A stretch of 64,000 bases of DNA from Cymbidium sinense (Eukaryota > Streptophyta > Magnoliopsida > Asparagales > Orchidaceae), in NCBI GenBank assembly GCA_021442155.1, contig CM038217.1, positions 152,775,834 through 152,839,833 of the forward strand, read 5' to 3'. Every line of letters starts with the position of its first letter. Positions within the stretch are counted from its first letter, which is position 1. Of this stretch, positions 24,801-36,700 are shown piece by piece. The notes under the pieces were generated by a model. That model was not told where the DNA came from. It saw nothing but the letters and a program-made list of their open reading frames with translations, and ran no database searches. Made by a program: the position numbers and the translations under genes.

Positions 24801-26321
24801 GGCTGTAGGAGGGCCTCAAGCTGGTGGCTCTGCCAGCGGAGTCATCTGCATAACCAAACTCTGGAGCAGAACGGCGGGCGCATATCGTTTGTATCGAGAG
24901 CCGAACGGTCAGTGGAGATTTCAGCCACAAGCGAGAATGGCGGAGAACCGACAGGCAGATGGTCGGCGGGTCGCCTGCACTCAGTCGGGTTAAGCAGGAT
25001 AACAGAGGCAGAGCCGGCGGCGAGCAGCCGCGGAAGAGGAGCACCGCCCGCGGGTCACGGATGGCTGATCGCGCGCAGGCCATGGGCGCGGTAGCGGCCG
25101 TGGTGTCTCCCGCAAACGGGAATGGCCGATGGTCTTGACAGAACGGGCGCTCGGACGGCGCGGAGGGCTGGTCAGAACGGATGGGGCAGCGACACGCGGA
25201 AGAGGGAAATTGGAGCGAGTCGCGGCAGGAAGGCAGGCCGGGGAATCGGAGCCGGCGGGATTGCGGCTCGAACAGGAAAATTGAGAAGAAAATTCAGAAA
25301 AAAAAGGAGGAGAATTATTATTATTATTATTTATTTTTATTTTTTAACTTGAGAGGGAAAATTAGGAGAGAGAAATGTAAGAAAAAATGAGGAGAGAGTT
25401 AAAGAATGAGGAGGGAGTGGGTAGTTTTTTTTTTTCAGTTTTTTTTTTCAGAAAACTGAAAAAATAAAAATGGGCGGAACGATTGCTAAGTGGGGGTAAT
25501 TTAGGAATTTTAAAATTAGTTTTAAATTTGTTAAATGATTTAAATATGAACTTTATGATAAATACACATACCAATATATATATATCATTTAGAATTGATT
25601 TAACGACGTAGTCCATTTCGATCATCAGGCTTTATTTCAAGACTAAATTGAGTCAATTTCATCTAAAATGAGCGCCGTCGTTACTGAATTCATCACACGT
25701 TAATGACAAACAATCTTATTTGATAGATTTGATTTTAAGCCAATGACATGATTATTTCAACGAAGGTCATTTGACTGATAACGCCTTGACCGACATATGC
25801 GTGACTGACAACCGAGCACTTGATCAGTTGCTCATCAAGTAGTACAATATTTATATCATGATCAATTTTGACATTATGGATGCGATGGAGAAGTCTATTC
25901 ATCGATCGAAGGTTATTTGAGTTGATTTGATAAAAGTTAATCGATTTGATGATGTTACCAAATCACTCGACATTTGCACATACTCGTCCGAATTGAGCGC
26001 AGATAGTCTCATTTGATAGATTTTGACATTTTGAAGCTAACGGCGTAATCAATTTCATGAACGGAGGTTGTTTGGATATCATCGCAGCTTCTCAACTTTA
26101 ATATACGTGTCGACACATTGATAGCTCGAGCGCTTAATCAATTGTTCGTTAGATTTTGTAATATCTATATTCTGATTAATTTTGACATTCTCAACGTATG
26201 AAGTTCGCTCATCAATCGAAAGTCAGATCATTTTCGTGATGTCGGCATTTTGAACCTGTATACGCCAAGTCCATCAATTGTGTACTTGACTCAACTTATG
26301 ACACATATGTGGAGGTCAATA
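21853..26321 (-). repeat. LTR2 (shared: 5' LTR of A and 3' LTR of B), 4.47 kb, rearranged
   Basis: Homologous to LTR1 and LTR3 from 21853 (CGGGTTCC for TGTGGGCTCC) to 26321 (GGAGGTCAATA for GGAGGTCAACA). It differs from the outer LTRs in two ways. It has only one copy of the 620-bp duplication. About 590 bp at 23170-23760 replace roughly 415 bp of LTR1 (10040-10455) with a TTTATTCAAATTTGA minisatellite followed by CTATAAATAAGGC. A GC-rich segment at 24780-25270 is the counterpart of 11560-11800 and 37770-38120. Open frames there are not conserved among LTRs. Confidence 0.82.
23215..23555. repeat. 25-30 bp minisatellite, unit CCTCTTTTATTCAAATTTGA
   Basis: About 13 variants of TTTATTCAAATTTGATTTCC run in tandem with C-tract length changes. 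Absent from LTR1 and LTR3. It is followed by a plus-strand TATA-like CTATAAATAAGGC at 23571. Confidence 0.85.
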
Positions 26322-26335
26322 AATAACCCATCCTT
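26310..26335 (-). other. deletion junction in copy B: LTR2 joined to integrase
   Basis: The end of LTR2 (GGAGGTCAATA) passes straight into ACCCATCCTTTTAATCTTTAC, which corresponds to copy A at about 15337. The polypurine tract, the 3' non-coding region and most of integrase (about 2.7 kb of copy A) are missing. The short shared CAATA at the joint suggests deletion between microhomologies. Confidence 0.7.
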
Positions 26336-26860
26336 TTAATCTTTACTGCCATCCTAGGACCTGACTGATGTGCACCACAAAGTCCTTCATGAACTTCAAC
26401 CATCTTCATTTTACCTATAGAGCATCGTAGCACATTTGTTCAAAGGATCTACGATATAAAAGTGTTGTTGAATGAAAATATAGTAGCATTCTCTTTTCGA
26501 TTTGAGTCACGATTTATTACTTGGTAATTTGCCTTCTTTAATATAATTGATGAAGGCTTGCCTCAATCAGGACTCTCTCAAAGGTTTCACACTGCTTTAT
26601 GAGGCAATGTCATTCTTAGCTCTTCTTGGTACAACTTCTTATTGATTTTGGGGACTCTTGAGAAATTTGGATGTTGTACTTGTTTGATCGATGAGGCTCC
26701 ATCGAAGTATATTTTTTAAATTTGTGATTTTTCTCTTTCATGAATGAGCATAATTTGCTTGTCGGGCAAATTATCTTTAAGAGAAGAGTCCGCAGGAATA
26801 GGATGTGCATCCATAAAATCTGCTAAGACTTGTCCCTTCATTGCTTTCTCCGGAACATCT
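26336..26860 (-). pseudogene. copy B remnant of integrase zinc-binding region
   Basis: Aligns with copy A 15340-15690 (shared CTGATGTGCACCACAAAGTCC, GATCTACGATATAAA) and then, at about 26650, jumps to the copy A equivalent of 16135. The second RNase H is therefore deleted. Many single-base indels; no frame is intact. Confidence 0.6.
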
Positions 26861-27240
26861 GTGATATCGAATTATAAAAGTAATACCACCCACCTTGCCA
26901 AGTGACCTGTCAACGCTGGCCTTGTCAAGTACTTCAACGGATCAATCTTTGAGATGAGAGTAATCTTGTGAGATAACATATAATGACGAAACTTTTGGAC
27001 TGCAAAAATCAATGCTAAACAATGCTTCTCTATTAGAGAGTATCTCATTTCTACTCCTATTAATCTTTGACTGATATAATAAAGAGCATTCTTTTTGCCT
27101 TCTTCATTGTGTTGTGCCAATAATGCTCCAAGGGACTCTTCGAATGCAGCTATGTATAGAATGAGGGGTTTCTCAGGAATAGGCGCTGCTAGGATTGACA
27201 GATTTAACAAGTAGCTCTTAATGCTATTGAAGGCTTCTTG
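26860..27240 (-). pseudogene. copy B Ty3-type RNase H
   Basis: A 112-residue frame (27210-26872) reads MLNLSILAAPIPEKPLILYI, SLGALLAQHNEEGKKNALYY, ISQRLIGVEMRYSLIEKHCL, FAVQKFRHYMLSHKITLISK and ALTGHLARWVVLL. This is an almost complete Ty3/gypsy RNase H; the first catalytic Asp position reads Ala in ILYIAAFEES. It is better preserved than its copy A counterpart. It sits directly after RT in the coding direction. Confidence 0.85.
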
Positions 27241-28060
27241 GCACTCCTTATCCTACTTGAATGGAGCATTCTTCTTCATTAATCTTGCAAATGGTGACAA
27301 TGTCCTGATAGATTTGGTATGAATCGGTGAATGAATGCGAGCTATCCTTGTAAAGAACGAAATTGACATAAACTCTTTAGTGGATGCATCTCTATAATTG
27401 CCTTGATTTTAGCGGAATCAATTTCAATAACATACAATGTACTCCGTGAATTTTCCATAGGATACCTAAATGCACATTTTAGAGGATTCATTTTGAGATC
27501 ATATTTTTGATTCTCTAATACAATTCTCAAGTCTTCAAGTGATTTTCGGTTTAAGCTTTTACCACCAAATCGTCGACATAATATTCTACCTTTTGATGAA
27601 TTAGCTCATCAAAAATATATGTCATGGCTCTTTGGTATATAGCTCTAGCATTTTTCAAGCCAAAGGGCATGACCGTGTAGCAATAGATGCCAATAGATGT
27701 TCTGAACATCATCTTCAGGTATCATTTTGATTTGGTTGTATCCTGACGATCTATCCATAAATGAGAACATGTCATAGTTGGAAGTGTTTTCCACTAATAT
27801 ATTGATATTAAAAAGTCATCTTTTGGGCATGCCTTATTTAGATCCCTAAGTCAATGCAAAGACGGATTTGACCGTTCTTTTCTAACTAATGTTAGCTATC
27901 CAATCATACTTCTCCTCCTGATGAAGCTGCTTGATTAGCTTTTAGTTTCTGTAATTACCTGTTCTTCAATCTTCAATCCCATTCACCTAGGAGCTTGCTT
28001 AACAGGTGTTGCATCTGTCTGATAGCTAGTTTGTGAACCGCTACATCAGGGGATAAGCCT
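27240..28060 (-). pseudogene. copy B reverse transcriptase
   Basis: DNA-level counterpart of copy A 16650-17530. The YVDD box is visible (minus-strand reading YYVDDLVV near 27570-27590), and a segment matching MPFGLKNA lies near 27650-27680. Indels break it into frames of at most 62 residues, so it cannot make an enzyme. Confidence 0.75.
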
Positions 28061-29214
28061 GTCATTTCAGAATATGTCTAGGCAAAGCAATCCTTGAATT
28101 CATAAAGTAACATTTTCAGCTCTTCAACTTTTCATCGTGCGTAAGGCAATGAAAGTTGGATGGATCATCTCTCCCTAGGTTGACTTCTTTAAGTTCATCC
28201 ATAGTAGCTATTTGTCCACCATCTTCAAGCTCTTCAAGTGTGGCTTGGCTTCTTCCACTTCTTCTTCATCATCACTATGAGTTTCTACCTCGCCTTCTAT
28301 TATATATTATAATAGCTCTTGATGAGTTTTGTGGATGAATCCTGACCTTTAGTGATAAACTTATCACTTCTCCGTGATGCTTAAGGACTTCTTTGGCTCC
28401 ACATTTTGTTAAAGATTTGAGTCCTATATTTAGTAGTTTCCATATGAACTCCAAGCTTATGCATCATTCTTCGTAATTTCTCTGGATAGTATATTAGTAT
28501 TCTTGTTGGTACTATCTCATCAGAACTTTTATGTTGAGCAGACTATTCGAAATCTTGAGGTTGAGACACCTCAGATTTGTAAAATAGAGTTCTTGTTCTG
28601 CCACTTTCACTCAATGGCGGCATATAGAATGTTACCAACTCTTCAATATCATGAACCTCCAATGGAGTGATTTATTTGAAGCACAGCTGAGGGATGGATA
28701 TAATTTTGAGTGAGTCATTTGACTCGGCCAAGTAAGCTATCCTTCTTGATGTAGCTATCTCGACTCTATTTCCATAAGTAGATTCAAAATCATAGTCTGA
28801 ATCAGAATCACTTATTTCATACTTTGCTTTTCTTGAGAGTTTATAAGTTTCCTTATGTTTGACAGGAATATATTCTTCTTATTCTATGTCACTCCCCAAA
28901 TGAGGAACTGATTTTCTTGATTTAGGTGCAAAATCAAGTATTTTAGGAAGAGTCAGCATTGCCTTCTTTATGCCTCCTTGCTTCTGCTCTTTCATTTCGT
29001 GAAATTGCTCTTTAGTTCCTGAAGTGGATGCTACCGCTTTAAGAGGCTACGTTTGCTTAGGCTCTTTGAGGATGAAGTACTTTGCATCTTCATAGATTTT
29101 TGCTTCATTGACGGAGAATGGTTGTAGGTTACCGAGAATTCTAAATTCTTCTCCATCTTTCAGATACTTTATACATTAATGCATAGTTGATGGTACCATG
29201 CCATACTTATGTAG
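28060..29214 (-). pseudogene. copy B pol linker
   Basis: 28150-28560 aligns with the copy A linker at 17650-18080. 28660-29214 has no counterpart in copy A because of the A deletion. Only short frames remain and no catalytic motif is visible. Confidence 0.5.
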
Positions 29215-29568
29215 CTACGGTCGGCCCAAGGGAGCTCTAAATGATGTATCGGCATCGATTACATGAAACTTAGCTTCTATATATAAATCTTTGAATTTGA
29301 ACGGGAGAATAAAAGAACCTAGAGTTTTCTGCCCTTTTTCATTGAATCCAAGAACCATTAATTTATCTCTCCCAAGATGTTGGATATCGAGAGTTAATCC
29401 TCTCAATACCTTTAGACTCATAAGATTGATAAGAACCTGATCAATCAATATTCGATCGAGATGATCTCTACAATGACATAGAGGACGGCCAGATCCGTGT
29501 TCCCAACATAATATCCTCTTCAAAATGTGATCATTGGGAGATCTTGAGTTTAGTGCTTCATCATGCAT
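29215..29568 (-). pseudogene. copy B retropepsin-like protease
   Basis: A 117-residue frame contains DRILIDQVLINLMSLKVLRG where Tat proteases have an ILIDxGSAxNLMxLxxL active-site motif. It continues with LGRDKLMVLGFNEKGQKTLG, IEAKFHVIDADTSFRAPLGR, the conserved substrate-flap and end region of this family. The Asp is kept but the following Gly/Ser pair is changed, so the site is likely dead. It lies between gag and RT, as expected. This region is deleted from copy A. Confidence 0.75.
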
Positions 29569-30380
29569 TTTTCAAAGAAAGCAAGACTTCATAACTCGGA
29601 TCTTTGAGAGCCTATATCAAATTCTGGGGCGTGTTTGACATCAAGAGAGCCTCACTTTTTTTCGGTTATGCATGGATCTTTCTCAAGTGTGATAGAATAT
29701 TGTAATCTATCTTCTCGCTTGATTTAGGCTTTGTCCTAGGATTTTTAGGAATAATATCTTCGTTGACTTCAATTTGCTTGCCTTTATCTTTATTTGCATT
29801 TCCCTTCTTTGATGAAGGTGGTAAGACTTTACCACTTCTCAGGAACTTGAATAACTTTTGTCTTTATTCTTAAGAGGTAGTTTCTTTTTCCTTCTTATTT
29901 TGGAAGATTGGCCAAAAGGGTTAGACTCATGTTTCAACGTCATACGTTTTATACGTGATGATATCGATGAGTCTGACTCTTCTCCATCAGGAAAACATAG
30001 ATCTTCATCTGAACTGTTATTGTATTATTGAGTCATTAAATAGAATTATTGACATTCTCCTCTCTTCTTGCTTTCTTGATAAAATTTTGATGGGTTGATG
30101 AGTTTGTCACTATCATTATCATCTCAGAGTAATTGATGTTGAAGAATATCTGATATTATGTAGATTATTCGACATGTCTCTACCAGACAAGACTCACCAT
30201 TATCTTCTTCATCTGATTCAACAATATGAAGTTTAGACATGAAGTCTGCAAGCCTAAATGGCTTTCTTGCCTACTGATGATACTCCTCTAGATTATTATT
30301 GATCTTTTGAGTTATGGTTCTCTTCTTGATCTTCTTTCTTTTTATCTTCTTTGATTTATTGCTACATTTTAGTATTTCTC
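29569..30380 (-). other. copy B gag-protease spacer
   Basis: Part of the segment absent from copy A up to about 30165, then homologous to copy A 18175-18480. Lys/Ser-rich short frames only; no domain recognised. Confidence 0.4.
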
Positions 30381-31650
30381 ACTATGATGAAGTAGCCTTA
30401 TCAGAATGCTGCTGAGAAGCCCAAATACTTGATTTAGGAATCTCTCTTAAGTGCAATATAGGTTCAAGTAGTGATTTCCACTTAACACTAGGGACGTATT
30501 TTAGTTGTTTTAGCATCTTCACGCTCTTTTTGGAAACTACTATTTGCCATTCTTCAGTATGAACTAATTTCTCTTTCTGTTTATCTTTGCTGGATGATAC
30601 GGAAGAAGACATAATCATCCTAGTAGACTCTCTTTTTGGGTTGATAAGAACACTCGATAGTGTAAATTCACCTCGATATACTTTCCTAGCCAATCTTTGA
30701 AGACATAACAATCTTCGATAGGGTGACTGATCATTCAATGATAAGGATAGTAGTTTGGATTATTGACTTGATCAGCTTCTTCAGGCCTTTGGATTTTTTG
30801 TAGCTGTGGACCGGGTTTGACTGCTTGCCAAAATAATTTGGTCATGTTGTCCCTTCTAAATGAATATTATTTGTTCATCCTTTCTTTAAGAGATGGTTGC
30901 ATTCGCTCATCATCTCTTGTGGCCTGTTTTGGATGCTCCCCACCACTTGAAAAAGTCTGGGGTTTGTCATTACCTCTAATACCAATTTGGTGGATTAGAG
31001 TAAACAAGCTTTTTACCCTTATCATCATTATGCATTGGATGCTTTCCTTTATCTTCATTATATATCACCCGCTTTTCGCCATTTGAGCTATAAGATGCGG
31101 CGTGAGTTTCATTTCTTCTTGAGTCTGAAGGTTTGTTTCTCTTTTCTTTATCTGTAGACTTGGACTTAGGATTCAACTTTTCAAATTTAGCCACTATCGA
31201 GCAAGTCACGATATTGCAATCGCGTTATGCATAGAAAGGTGTCATTTTATCATCCATATTGCCCATTAGCAATTAGATTGCATGTTCTTCTTCTTCCTTC
31301 ACTTCGGTTTTGATACTTATGAATTTTGTCAGCGACTCATCTTTCCTCCTTTTCAAGGCAAGGTCAGCGATTGTGATTTTTCGTTCTTACCTCTTCACAA
31401 ATATGGTCTCTTATTCAACAAAAGTTTTAACTGAATCATTTGGCAATTCAATACCATTCAAAGCGGTTGAAGTCGTCTTGAATTGTGAAAAAAAGCGATC
31501 ATTTCCCTCTGTATTACCAAGTAGCCTTAAATTGGGCCGGATGTTCTTTGGATTACCAAACCGAAAGTATTGAATTTGACGAGTAACCTTTTGGGTATGA
31601 CACTTGATTATATTCCGGTGGGTAAGGCGACTACCTGATTCGACTGCTAA
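30380..31650 (-). pseudogene. copy B gag
   Basis: Colinear with copy A gag. The basic tail reads RNKPSDSRRNETHAASYSSN (31209-30976) and matches the copy A tail. The gag core near 31310-31600 is shredded by indels compared with copy A. The left part (30738-30382) includes EEWQIVVSKKSVKMLKQLK, also readable in copy A near 18530-18590. Confidence 0.75.
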
Positions 31651-31699
31651 TGCCTTTTTAACTTTTCATTGATTATTGTTTCTAGCGCGGTATTCTTGC

Positions 31700-33517
31700 T
31701 AGGTGTCTTCTAGATTTTGAATTATCTAGAGGTGTTTGGTTAACTTCATCCCTTGTTTCATGCATAGCATATCTTGTAGGAGCTTGAGGTATCGATGGTG
31801 GTAGTGTAGAAGTTAATTCTTACTATTGGTTAGCAAAATAGGTCACTTGATATGATATTCTTTTTGTAACATCTCCATCATGATGTTCATTTGTACCATC
31901 ATATCATCATTTTGGATTTTGGTATGCAATCTCCTTATCTTTGGCCTCCATTTGATTTCTTTCTCTTTTCTCTAGCTAGCATGGCGTCAATCGGTATAGG
32001 CTCTTCCTCTTCTTCTTCTTGTTAGTGTTACGCTCCTTGCTCATTTTCGGGAGAACTTGGTTCTCCTTGTGTATTTGCAGGAGCTATTGTTGGGGTACTG
32101 TGGTGATTATAAAAGCGTGTTATCGGTCATTTCTAGTTCAACCATATGACGACTTACACCCATGATTTCTTTCTCATTTTGATTTTCTTCTTCTTCTTCT
32201 TCAGTAAAGATCAAAGATCCATCTTCTATTTGCTTCTTTGAAGACTCTTCTTCATAAGCATCAAATTTAGGTTCAGGTTCCTTGAGTTGGTTGATCTGAT
32301 GGTCGAGAGTTCATCTATATCTCCCCATAGATGACTTCTATTTCCATAGAATCTTCTTCATTATTTTCTTCCTGCACACAAATTTTTGATCGACGTTTTC
32401 AGTGGATCTCTGGTTCAATATACGGAACAACCACTTCTTCTATTAAAGGATCACGATCAACGTCAACCTTCTCTTGTAGGGGTGAAACTGATCGGCGATG
32501 GGATCCCCTAGAAGATTCTCAGTGTCGACCATCATATCTTTCATCATTGATATCCCTATATCTACTTGATGAGTTGATTTAGAGGTGAATTTAGTATATG
32601 TATCGGATGTCACACCCTATTACTCAATGTTTCATTATAGGCCTTAGCCTAGCCTCCTATTTACCCTTTTTGGACCTTTCGGGATTCTTGAATCTGAGGT
32701 CCAAGTGTCTCCGATGCTCACCATCATGGCGTATTATTGGGGATTACGAGAGATTGCAATTTTCTTGATGGTACTTCAGCATTTTCCCTCACCATAGGCC
32801 TCTGATATCTTCTTTTCATAAGGCCTCTGCCCTTTGCTACTTTGAGAAATTTATGTATCCTGGCAGAAAGTGTTTCAGGCTATCTCCTCTGTGGTGGTGG
32901 AGCTGGACGTGGTTGGTTCCATAAGGACTATTTTATTTTGCCAGTAGAGCTATTCTTCTTTACCCACTTTAAATTGTCAAAGTTATTGTGGGTAGGAATA
33001 CTAAACGCGGTGCTTGCTCTAGGTCGTTCAAAGGGATCTCGAGCCCTCGGCTCGTTTCTCCTTCTCTCTCTTACGGTTAATTTGCTTCCGATGAGGAAGC
33101 TTCATGATCATGCTTTCTATGTACTAGAGGTTTAGTAGGCACAACAGCTGTACCATGAGGAATTAAAGACACGGTTTGTCCTTTAACGATTCTTTTCATC
33201 ACGGGAGCTTCAGATTGACCTAGCCTCTTAAAAACTGAAGTTCTCTATTGGGAGAACTCCTTGATAGCAGTTGGCTGTTAAACCAGTTGACGCACATGGT
33301 TAGTAGGAGTTTCAGTAACTTGAGGCCTTCCAGCATGGCCTCGGACAAATGTACCACGGGTGGGTACTTCAGGAGTTGCAGCTACGATAGCCGGGAAATT
33401 TAAGCTTCCAAATTGGATGGTAGCCCCGGCATCTTCAGTGTTGATGATGACATTGGCTAGGCAGATGTTCTCACCACGACCTAGCTGAACGGTGAAAGGA
33501 GTGCTTTGTAGATCCAT
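31700..33517 (-). pseudogene. copy B extra 5' ORF upstream of gag
   Basis: The first 79 codons are open from an ATG at 33517: MDLQSTPFTVQLGRGENICL, then ANVIINTEDAGATIQFGSLN, FPAIVAATPEVPTRGTFVRG and HAGRPQVTETPTNHVRQL. It begins about 235 bp after the primer-binding site. Copy A has the matching but broken start near 21585. No known domain is recognised. Its place before gag matches the extra ORF of Ogre-like Tat elements. The rest, toward 31700, is colinear with copy A 19790-21300 but frameshifted. Confidence 0.6.
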
Positions 33518-33752
33518 TTCAAATTGGAGGGTAGTGATCTATAGATTATTTAGCGAACATTAACTCTGCGACCTGGATGCATGATGAACGATGTGTTTTG
33601 AAGATCCATCGATATATAGAACAAATAGATTAGTCATAAAAATATGATTGATTTAATTTTAATTTCATTGATGATTAATTCTAAATATCAACTTTATTCA
33701 TGTTTTACTACTATAGCTAAATTTGATATTAGCAAAGATGGAAAGAAAACAT

Positions 33753-33770
33753 GTCCCAGTAGTCAGAAAT
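33753..33770 (-). promoter_or_regulatory. degenerate primer-binding site of copy B
   Basis: The minus-strand reading ATTTCTGACTACTGGGAC follows the LTR3 end GGAGCCCACAG. It is alignable to the copy A site but with several mismatches. Confidence 0.5.
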
Positions 33771-33771
33771 C

Positions 33772-36700
33772 TGTGGGCTCCAAAAATTCTGCCACCAACC
33801 TCTTCGATGAAAAGAATGGTTTAAAGTGTCGGTGTAATTTTTAGAAGGCAGATGGAATAGTAGATAAGACACTACCCAGATATTTCGTCCTCATTTGGTG
33901 AGAACTTTAGATCAGTTCCGGGTTTCTATATAGCCCCTATAATTAACTACCCCTCTCAATAAGTGGGAGAGAACTTTCGATTAAGGCTAGTCATTAGATC
34001 GTTGAATCCGTAGCGTATAGTAGCAGCATGTAGAGTTTCAAAATTTAGATTATGAAATTTATCATTTTCAAATCGATGGTTGGGGAATGATAAGAGCGAT
34101 CTAGATCCCATAGTTTAGTCATCCAGGGTCAGCGGTCCCTGTCTACTTAGTCGAGGAGGTAGTCCACGGTGAAGGATCCTCACAACACATGGGTTCGTTG
34201 TACAAGAAATCCTTAGGTGGAGTGTTTTCAGGAGCAGATCTTAAGTCTACCTTAACGGCAGAGAGTTGTTTCCCTATCAGTATACCCCATGATTCACAAC
34301 TCAAAGGAGCCATTGGGGGCATACAAATTACGGTTATTCGTAATATAATGGAGCCAAAAAAACCCGTCAGGAGGACTCGGTCATAGCGCATCATATGTGA
34401 GCCTATTGGCCAGTCGAGGAGCCGAGCATCATCGGCAAAGATTGATTGAGAGTGAACATAGTAGAACAATTGATTATACATTGACTTCTTTGTGAGCTAG
34501 AGTTTTCTTAATTTGTCACCCCCGACTAACAGTTGCGGAAGATGGATAGATTGAGTTTAATTTAAGTTTTAATGATAGAATTTCATCTGAGCAGTTTTTG
34601 ATTGATGTTTAAAAATTGATTAATTAGAATTTTTTTAAGAGTTTTAGATCTTGTCAACTCTATTTAATTCTAATATGATTAGATCTCTCACAGAGAATCG
34701 GTTTTGACATTTCACTAATTTGAAACTCCTTTTATAAGTTTTTAGGTTTTGTTAACGGATCTAAGACTAAATCGAGAAAGCAACTGCTGACATCCTCGAG
34801 ACTTGAATTTAGGCATTCAGCATAGTGCCGGGGTCCATGCAGGTGTTTATAGTTTAGTTATTTATCTAAGGAGGCAATCTTAAGTTTCTGATAGGGTTAT
34901 TTGCTCAAGCATACCCATGATTCACAACTCAAAGGGCAAAGCCATTGGGAACATAGGGCTTCTGGTCTTGATCGTAATATAATGGAAGGGTTCGTTAGAC
35001 TCACGGTGCTTTCTTCTCACATGGAGCTCTGGCCAAACCAGCGTAGTCAAAGGACACGCCACATCCTTACGCATGAGATTGATTGAGTGGATAACACTTA
35101 ATTTGACATTGGCTCCTTTGTGAGCGAGTTTGCTTAATTTGTCACCCAGATGAGCATGGACGGTGGATAGATTGAGTTTGGTTTAAATTTTTAGTGATAG
35201 AGTTTCATTTAAGCATTTTCAGATTGATATTTGAAAGCTGATTTGATTAGAAAATTTGATTGATTTGAATATGTTGAAGAGCTTTAGATCCTCGACTCTT
35301 TTTTATTATGAAGATTAGATCTATCACACAGAATCAATTTCTCAGATATTTTACCGATTTGAAGCTCTTATTATATATTTTTAGATTTTGTTAACCCGGA
35401 CCCAGTCCTAAGATTAAATCGGGAAGCAACCCGCGCAGCATCCTCAAATACTTGAATTTAAACATTCAGCATAGTGTTGGGGCCCATGCGGGTGTATTTA
35501 AGAACTTATGTAGTTTTTATTTTTGAGTTATGATATCGATTTGATTCTATTTAAAATTAATTAATTAGAATATATTTAAGAGTTTTTTAGATCCTATTAA
35601 CTGTTTAGGCTAATAGAGGATTAGATCTCTTGTCACGAATCAATTTCTCGGATATTTCATTTGAAACTCTTATTATAGGTTTTAGGTTTTGTTAACAAAC
35701 TAAAGCTGAAGCAACTTTAGATTGGTATTTGATTTGATTTGAAACATTGATTAGTTAGAATATATTTAAGAGATTTAGATCCTGTCAACTCTGTTTAGCT
35801 GCTAACAGAGGATTAAATTTACTATCACTTTACAGAATCAATTTTTTAGATGTTTCGCTGATTTGAAATTCTTATTATAGGTTTTCAAGTTTTGTTAACC
35901 CGGACCCAGTCCTTAGACTAAACTGGGAAGCAACTCACACAGCATCCTCGGACACTTGAATTTAAGAATTCAGCATAGTGTTAGGACCCATGCAGGTGTA
36001 TTTAAGAATTTAGGTTATTTTATGTTTGAATTATGAGATTGATTTTGTATTTTTATTTATTTATATTCCAATCTAACCTGCGTAGCCTTTTCAAACATCA
36101 AAATTTGCACTTGAAATCCTTATGTCCAAGCACATGCATGAAATTATAGCTTAGTTAATTTCATCTAATTAATAAAATTATTGATCTTGAAAATCATAAT
36201 TAGAATGAAATTTCTTAATTTTTTATTAAAGAAAGCCTAATGATTTTTTATAGAATTGGATTTAGTATCGCCTTCTGTCTACTTGTATAAAGGGTTGCAG
36301 ATCCGGTGGCGAAGAAGGCATTTTGATTTAGATTGTAGTTTAACACACTACTAGCATTTAGTTTACTTGTTGAGTTTTTGTAATTTTCCCAACTTGATTA
36401 TGCTCAATTTACATCAATTTTGATAAGTTATGCATTTCGATTTATTGCTTTATTTACTTATGCTTATTAACTAGCATAGTAATCACCTCATTATGAGTTA
36501 TTAAACTAAATTTGGATTAATCCTTAGATTTTGAGTTTATTGCAAGTATGTTATAAGTTTAGCATTAGCCTCTCCCAAATTCCAATTAAAGCATGTTTAA
36601 TTTTGAGGAATTCACAAGAAAAGAGAACTCACTCATTACTTCCATTTTAGCCACAAAGAATAGCTATTAGAGTTTGTGAGCTTAATATCAACCTCCCCAA

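Noticed and set aside
24765..25390. Overlapping open frames of 69-109 codons on both strands in the GC-rich part of LTR2
   Set aside because: The equivalent parts of LTR1 and LTR3 do not keep these frames; composition is driven by GC-rich words and no domain is visible.
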